Origin: a bacterium
Lineage (GTDB): Bacteria > UBA8248
Assembly (NCBI GenBank): GCA_027622355.1
Contig: JAQBZT010000114.1
Location: forward strand, 1 to 8,529
DNA length: 8,529 nucleotides
Reading direction: 5' to 3'
Shown piece by piece: positions 5,382 through 8,529 of the stretch; position 1 is the stretch's first letter, and the number at the start of each line of letters is the position of its first letter. Both the position numbers and the translations under genes were made by a program. The notes below the pieces were generated by a model. The model had not been told where the DNA came from. It searched no databases and was given only the letters and a program-made list of their open reading frames with translations.

Positions 5382-6161
5382 TTAGGCGTCTACAAAGGCG
5401 ACTGCGCGGATCCAACTGCCGCTGGCCCGCTCGATCTTGATGGGAAACATCGAGACGGTAAAGCCGAATTCGGGCAACTGGTCGAGATTCATGAGTTTTT
5501 CGGCGTGGATGTACTCTTTTTTGCGGCCGTAGAAGTGGCTGCCGAAAAAGTCTTTGGTGTTTCCCTCGAGGCGGACCTTGGCCATCTGCCGGACGGGCAT
5601 GTCGAAGCCCCAGGCGTCGATGCCCATGACCTTGATGCCCTGCTCCTCACAGAGATAGGCCGTCGCCTCGACGCTCATCCCGGGGTGGGTCTGCTCGAAA
5701 TCCGGGGTGTAGAAATATTTGGTCGTGTGGTCGGTGCGGATGAGGACGATGTCCATGGGCTTGAGCTTGTAGCCCTTCTTCTCAAGCGCTTTCACTTTCG
5801 CCTTCACCTCGTTCACCGTGATGTTGTGGCCACGCTCCGCGTCGTGAAAGTCGAGCACCACGCCGTCCCCGAAGCACCATTCGAGCGGGACTTCGTCGAT
5901 CGTCTTGGAGGGCTTCCCCTCACACTCGGGCCCGTAGTGATAGGGCGAGTCGAGATGGGTGCCGCTGTGGGTGCTGACCGAGCTGATCATCTCCGTGGCG
6001 CAGTGCATGTGATCGGGAAAGTAGCTCGTGTCGGGAAATTTATAGGCTTTCGTGCGGCTGCGGCCGAGTTCGCGGTGAGCGATGTACTGGATGACGGCAG
6101 GATTGTTTTCCATCGGAGCGTTCTGGAGCGGGACGCTCAGGTCAATGAATTTGCGGGCCAT
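5382..6161 (-). CDS. cyclase-family metal-dependent hydrolase
   Basis: A 259-residue, probably cytosolic enzyme of the cyclase family (Pfam PF04199), which includes kynurenine formamidase and isatin hydrolase and opens amide or lactam bonds with a divalent metal. The signature HXGTHXDXPXH is present as HSGTHLDSPYH at 65-75, giving H65, H69 and D71 as probable metal ligands. HPGMSVEATAYL (159-170) and NLDQLPEFGF (225-234) match conserved family regions, and IRAVAFVD is a usual C-terminus. The ATG at 6161 follows GGAGGT by 9 bases. It is 77 bp after the carboxymuconolactone decarboxylase-like gene and 68 bp before cbtB, all on one strand. The substrate cannot be read from the sequence; no other tryptophan or isatin pathway gene is visible. 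Confidence 0.88.
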   Translation of the reverse strand: MARKFIDLSVPLQNAPMENNPAVIQYIAHRELGRSRTKAYKFPDTSYFPDHMHCATEMISSVSTHSGTHLDSPYHYGPECEGKPSKTIDEVPLEWCFGDGVVLDFHDAERGHNITVNEVKAKVKALEKKGYKLKPMDIVLIRTDHTTKYFYTPDFEQTHPGMSVEATAYLCEEQGIKVMGIDAWGFDMPVRQMAKVRLEGNTKDFFGSHFYGRKKEYIHAEKLMNLDQLPEFGFTVSMFPIKIERASGSWIRAVAFVDA

Positions 6162-6238
6162 GTCGGCGTTACCTCCTCGAATCGCGAATATGAAGAGTCG
6201 TCAAAACGGATCGTGGGCGGCAATCGTCGCCCGCCGGG

Positions 6239-6736
6239 TTATTTTTTTCTCCGGGTGGTGGATTTCTTTCTCACTGCTTTTTTCTTGGCCGGCGCGCCGT
6301 CTTTGAGTTTCAGTCCCTGGGGCGTTGCGGCGGCCTTTTGTCCGCGTTTCAGGTTCGGGAAAACATCGTTCCACGCGACGCGGGCGCATTGCAGCATGTA
6401 GGGCATCCCGCAGTAGGTGGACATCTGAATGATGACTTCCATGATCTCCCGTTTGGTGGCGCCGCAGTTCCATGCGGCCTGAACATGCGTCCGAAGCTGC
6501 GGGTGGGCGTTCGCCATCACGCAAGCGGCAACGGCACACAACTCGCGGGTCTTCTGGGGCAGAACGTTGCGGTCGTAAAGGCCGCCGTAGCAGAAATTCA
6601 TGAAGGTTTCCATGAATTCATCGTCTGCCCACTTTGTCATGTCCTCCGCGATGCGCTCTGTGAACTCCTTGCTCCAGAGCATGGAGCCGCGCTTTAGGGC
6701 GCGGGGGGGAATTTTCGCTTTTTTCCGGGGTGCCAT
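6239..6736 (-). CDS. carboxymuconolactone decarboxylase/AhpD-like protein with basic tail
   Basis: A 165-residue all-helical protein of the CMD family (PF02627). The core runs from about 50 to 125: LPQKTRELCAVAACV (59-73), THVQAAWNCGATKREIMEV (83-101) and STYCGMPYMLQCARVA (106-121) follow the family pattern, with E65 and H84 as likely key residues. The AhpD redox motif CXXC is absent, which favours the decarboxylase or uncharacterised branch. It has two additions: a basic N-terminus (PRKKAKIPPRALKR) and a Lys/Arg-rich C-terminal tail from about 150 (KKKAVRKKSTTRRKK) that is not part of the fold. The ATG at 6736 follows AAGGAG by 5 bases; an in-frame ATG at 6763 lacks a site. It is the first gene of the minus-strand set. 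Substrate unknown. Confidence 0.85.
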   Translation of the reverse strand: MAPRKKAKIPPRALKRGSMLWSKEFTERIAEDMTKWADDEFMETFMNFCYGGLYDRNVLPQKTRELCAVAACVMANAHPQLRTHVQAAWNCGATKREIMEVIIQMSTYCGMPYMLQCARVAWNDVFPNLKRGQKAAATPQGLKLKDGAPAKKKAVRKKSTTRRKK

Positions 6737-6792
6737 TGGATCTCCTTCCCGTGCAGGGCTCAAGCCGGGCAGGGGCCACTGCGCAGCATTTT

Positions 6793-6820
6793 GGGCGGTC
6801 CCTCAAGGACGGGATTGCCC
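6793..6820 (-). other. leader hairpin upstream of the CMD-like gene
   Basis: GTCC (6798-6801) and GGAC (6807-6810) enclose a 5-base loop, and the outer GGGC (6793-6796) and GCCC (6817-6820) can close the structure across an asymmetric internal loop. If the minus-strand promoter is real this lies near the 5' end of a leader of about 105 bases. A regulatory role is speculative. Confidence 0.25.
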
Positions 6821-6846
6821 TTTTATTTGGCTGGAAAACGACCTTT

Positions 6847-6875
6847 TTGCTAGCACGCGGCCGGAAGGCTGTCAA
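6847..6875 (-). promoter_or_regulatory. probable promoter of the CMD-cyclase-cbtBA genes
   Basis: On the minus strand a perfect -35 TTGACA (6875-6870) is followed after exactly 17 bp by TAGCAA (6852-6847), preceded by TGC as in an extended -10 element. The -10 itself matches at 3 of 6 positions. Transcription would start near 6840, leaving a leader of about 105 bases before the ATG at 6736. It is the best promoter match in the window. Confidence 0.5.
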
Positions 6876-6940
6876 TCGGAGAAGGGTGCCTGCCGAACGG
6901 AACCGGGCGATATGTGCCTTCGCCGAAACAAAACGGAAAC

Positions 6941-6966
6941 ATTGATTTCATGTATTCGCAATCAAT
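6941..6966. promoter_or_regulatory. spaced 7-bp dyad, possible operator
   Basis: ATTGATT (6941-6947) and AATCAAT (6960-6966) are exact inverted repeats with a 12-bp spacer, centres 19 bp apart, in the middle of the divergent region and about 65 bp upstream of the -35 of the minus promoter. The symmetry and position suit a dimeric regulator, but such dyads also arise by chance in AT-rich sequence. Confidence 0.3.
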
Positions 6967-7171
6967 TCGATTTCTGGCAGAAACACCCCGCGGGTATCTT
7001 CTCCTCCCAAGGTTAGAGCCAATCGGGGGCCTGGCCTTCCATCCCAGGGCATGAAAGGGTTATTGCGTTGAAAATCGGGGTTTTTGCGGATGACTTTGGA
7101 GAAACCGGTGGGGCATGTTCCGGGCGAGTGGGTCCGGATTGCGCCGCGGTATTTCAAGAAGGAGTGTTTTG

Positions 7172-8476
7172 ATGGTGCGACGATGGATTCGGATAGGTGG
7201 CATGTTCCTTGTGGCGATGTCGCTGGCGGCAGTGTTCGTGGGTCCGCCCCCGGCGTCGGCTCAATCGGCGGCGGAGCTGGCAGAGAGAATCAAGGCGCTT
7301 GAGAGCGAGTTGAATGCGCTGAAGGGTATGCTCCAGTCCATCAGACAGGAGCAGCAGGCCCAGAAGGCTAAAGTGGAAAAACAGGAAAAGGCGATCGGCC
7401 CCATTCAGGACTTGAAGAGCACCGTCGCGGCCCTGAGCAAGCTCGAAATCAGCGGCGGCATCACGGGCATTCTTCAGAACGCAACCAACGTGGAAAGCAA
7501 GCTGGGCGGGGATGCCGCATTTGCGGAAGGTTCGTTCGACATCATCTTCACTTATAAGGCGTTCGAGAATGTGAAGTTCGTTCTCGATCTCGAGGGCATC
7601 GGCGGCAACGGCCCGAACGGCAAGCTGGCGAATCTCGGCGGGCTGAACGACGACTCGGGAACGACGAACGACAACGTGACCATCCTCGAGGCTTATGGTG
7701 AGGGTACTTTTTTCAAGGAGCGCCTCACCATCACGGCCGGCAAGATCGATCTCACCAACTATGTGGACGGCAACTCGTATGCCGGGAGCGAGACATCACA
7801 GTTTGTCTCCAGCCCGTTCGTGAACAACAGCGTACTCTCCGCTCCCGCGAACGCGCCGGGTGTCCGGGGACGGGTTGATCTCGTGCCCGGCAAGTTTTAC
7901 GTCGAAACCGGCGTCATGTCGCAGGATGTCAACGGCGACGGCCAGACGACGGACGATGTGTTCGCCGATGTGTACGGCGTGTTGGAGATTGGCCTGACGC
8001 CGAAGATTTTCGGCAAACAGGGCAACTACCGGGTCTGGGGTTTCCTCGATGGTGCGGGCCGGAAGCGGGAAAAGAACACAGGCCGGTTGAAGGATTTCAC
8101 GGCATCGGGCATGGGTGTGAGTTTCGATCAGGAATTAACCGATTGGCTGGGCGGTTTTTTCCGGTGGGGGACCCGGGATACCGCAAATACGCTTTACACC
8201 ACCCGGCAGGCCTGGAGCGCGGGCTTCCAGCTGACCGGTTTTCTCCCGAAGAGAAAATTCGATTCGCTGGGCGTGGCCTACAACGAAATCACACCGACCA
8301 AGCGCGACTTCGGCACCGGGGCAGATGAGGAGCGTCTCATCGAGGCTTACTATCGGTTCCACTTTGCAGAGAAGTTCCACTTCTCTCCGTTTGTCCAGTT
8401 CCTGATTAACCGCAACGCCAACGACAGAAACAACGACATTACAGTTTTCGGCGCGCGGCTTCAGGTGGATTTCTAG
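7172..8476 (+). CDS. outer-membrane porin with N-terminal coiled coil
   Basis: A 434-residue exported protein. Residues 1-30 form a signal peptide (VRRWIR, hydrophobic core, then PPPASA before QSAAEL). Residues about 32-92 are a heptad-like coiled coil (AERIKALESELNALKGMLQ and QKAKVEKQEK). From about 92 to the end it shows alternating polar/hydrophobic strands, many aromatic residues, and a terminal Phe (ARLQVDF), the mark of a beta-barrel recognised by the BAM machinery. It resembles coiled-coil porins of the OprB/carbohydrate-selective or phosphate-porin kind found next to transporters, but the exact family and solute are uncertain. The ATG at 7172 follows GAAGGAG by 7 bases; the frame extends further upstream without a ribosome site. 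An Asp/Asn/Gly-rich segment, DVNGDGQTTDD (252-262), probably an external loop, resembles a calcium-binding turn. Confidence 0.85.
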   Translation: MVRRWIRIGGMFLVAMSLAAVFVGPPPASAQSAAELAERIKALESELNALKGMLQSIRQEQQAQKAKVEKQEKAIGPIQDLKSTVAALSKLEISGGITGILQNATNVESKLGGDAAFAEGSFDIIFTYKAFENVKFVLDLEGIGGNGPNGKLANLGGLNDDSGTTNDNVTILEAYGEGTFFKERLTITAGKIDLTNYVDGNSYAGSETSQFVSSPFVNNSVLSAPANAPGVRGRVDLVPGKFYVETGVMSQDVNGDGQTTDDVFADVYGVLEIGLTPKIFGKQGNYRVWGFLDGAGRKREKNTGRLKDFTASGMGVSFDQELTDWLGGFFRWGTRDTANTLYTTRQAWSAGFQLTGFLPKRKFDSLGVAYNEITPTKRDFGTGADEERLIEAYYRFHFAEKFHFSPFVQFLINRNANDRNNDITVFGARLQVDF

Positions 8477-8481
8477 CGGTT

Positions 8482-8501
8482 CCTCCCTTTCGGGGGTTTT
8501 T
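8482..8501 (+). terminator. probable intrinsic terminator of the porin gene
   Basis: CTCCC (8483-8487) can pair with GGGGG (8492-8496), including one G-U pair, around a TTTC loop, directly followed by five T's. The stem is short but placed 6 bp after the stop codon, as expected. The remaining bases to the window end show only more GC-rich sequence. Confidence 0.5.
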
Positions 8502-8529
8502 CCTCCTCCTTGGGGCCGGCCCTTCGGGG

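Larger units (their letters stand above)
6737..7171. other. 435-bp divergent intergenic region
   Basis: This separates the CMD-like gene (minus) from the porin gene (plus). It is visibly more AT-rich around 6820-6975 than the coding regions. It contains a well-formed minus-strand promoter candidate (6847-6875), a leader hairpin (6793-6820) and a spaced dyad (6941-6966). No coding signal, tRNA or riboswitch was recognised. A convincing porin promoter was not found; TTGCGT/TTGAAA boxes near 7063-7073 lack a good -10. Confidence 0.6.

Noticed and set aside
5340..6401. 353-residue plus-strand open frame opposite the cyclase gene
   Set aside because: The opposite strand encodes the HXGTHXDXPXH hydrolase with a good ribosome site; this frame shows no family features.
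6751..6830. Possible cobalamin riboswitch, prompted by GCCACTG at 6775-6781
   Set aside because: The motif is on the plus strand, facing the porin and not cbtBA, and none of the other conserved riboswitch blocks could be found around it.

Overview
The window is GC-rich DNA from a Gram-negative bacterium. The outer-membrane porin ending in Phe, the exported multihaem cytochrome c and the Shine-Dalgarno sites ahead of nearly all genes support this. The lineage cannot be fixed from the sequence; the gene mix would suit an uncultivated proteobacterium-like or Tectomicrobia/Methylomirabilota-like organism, which is only a guess. No phage, CRISPR, transposase or complete biosynthetic system is visible.

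Layout, left to right. The 3' end of a PhzF-family gene (+) is followed by a complete PLP-dependent class I/II aminotransferase (+, ATG at 450). A strong bidirectional terminator separates it from a convergent one-domain cupin of the mannose-6-phosphate isomerase type II kind (-, start at 2140). A four-haem cytochrome c with signal peptide (+, start at 2471) diverges from the cupin. A 486-bp non-coding stretch follows. Next come four minus-strand genes, read right to left: a carboxymuconolactone decarboxylase/AhpD-like protein, a cyclase/kynurenine-formamidase-family metal hydrolase, and cbtB and cbtA (predicted cobalt transporter). A 435-bp divergent regulatory region separates these from a coiled-coil outer-membrane porin (+), which ends just before the window edge.

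The most unusual content lies between the genes. A 140-bp non-coding palindromic element (2228-2367) has 14-bp perfect terminal inverted repeats and is flanked by a perfect 10-bp direct repeat that looks like a target-site duplication. A larger, diverged relative lies at about 3966-4188 and a 52-bp internally deleted remnant at about 1730-1781. Together they form a MITE-like family with three members inside 2.5 kb. A separate 48-bp tandem repeat (two near-identical units plus a decayed third) sits beside the second copy.

The minus-strand genes may form one transcription unit. A promoter-like sequence with a consensus -35 (6847-6875) lies upstream of the first, and the gaps are 77, 68 and 11 bp. 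No cobalamin riboswitch was recognised before cbtB. The link between the cyclase/decarboxylase pair and cobalt uptake is therefore positional only.
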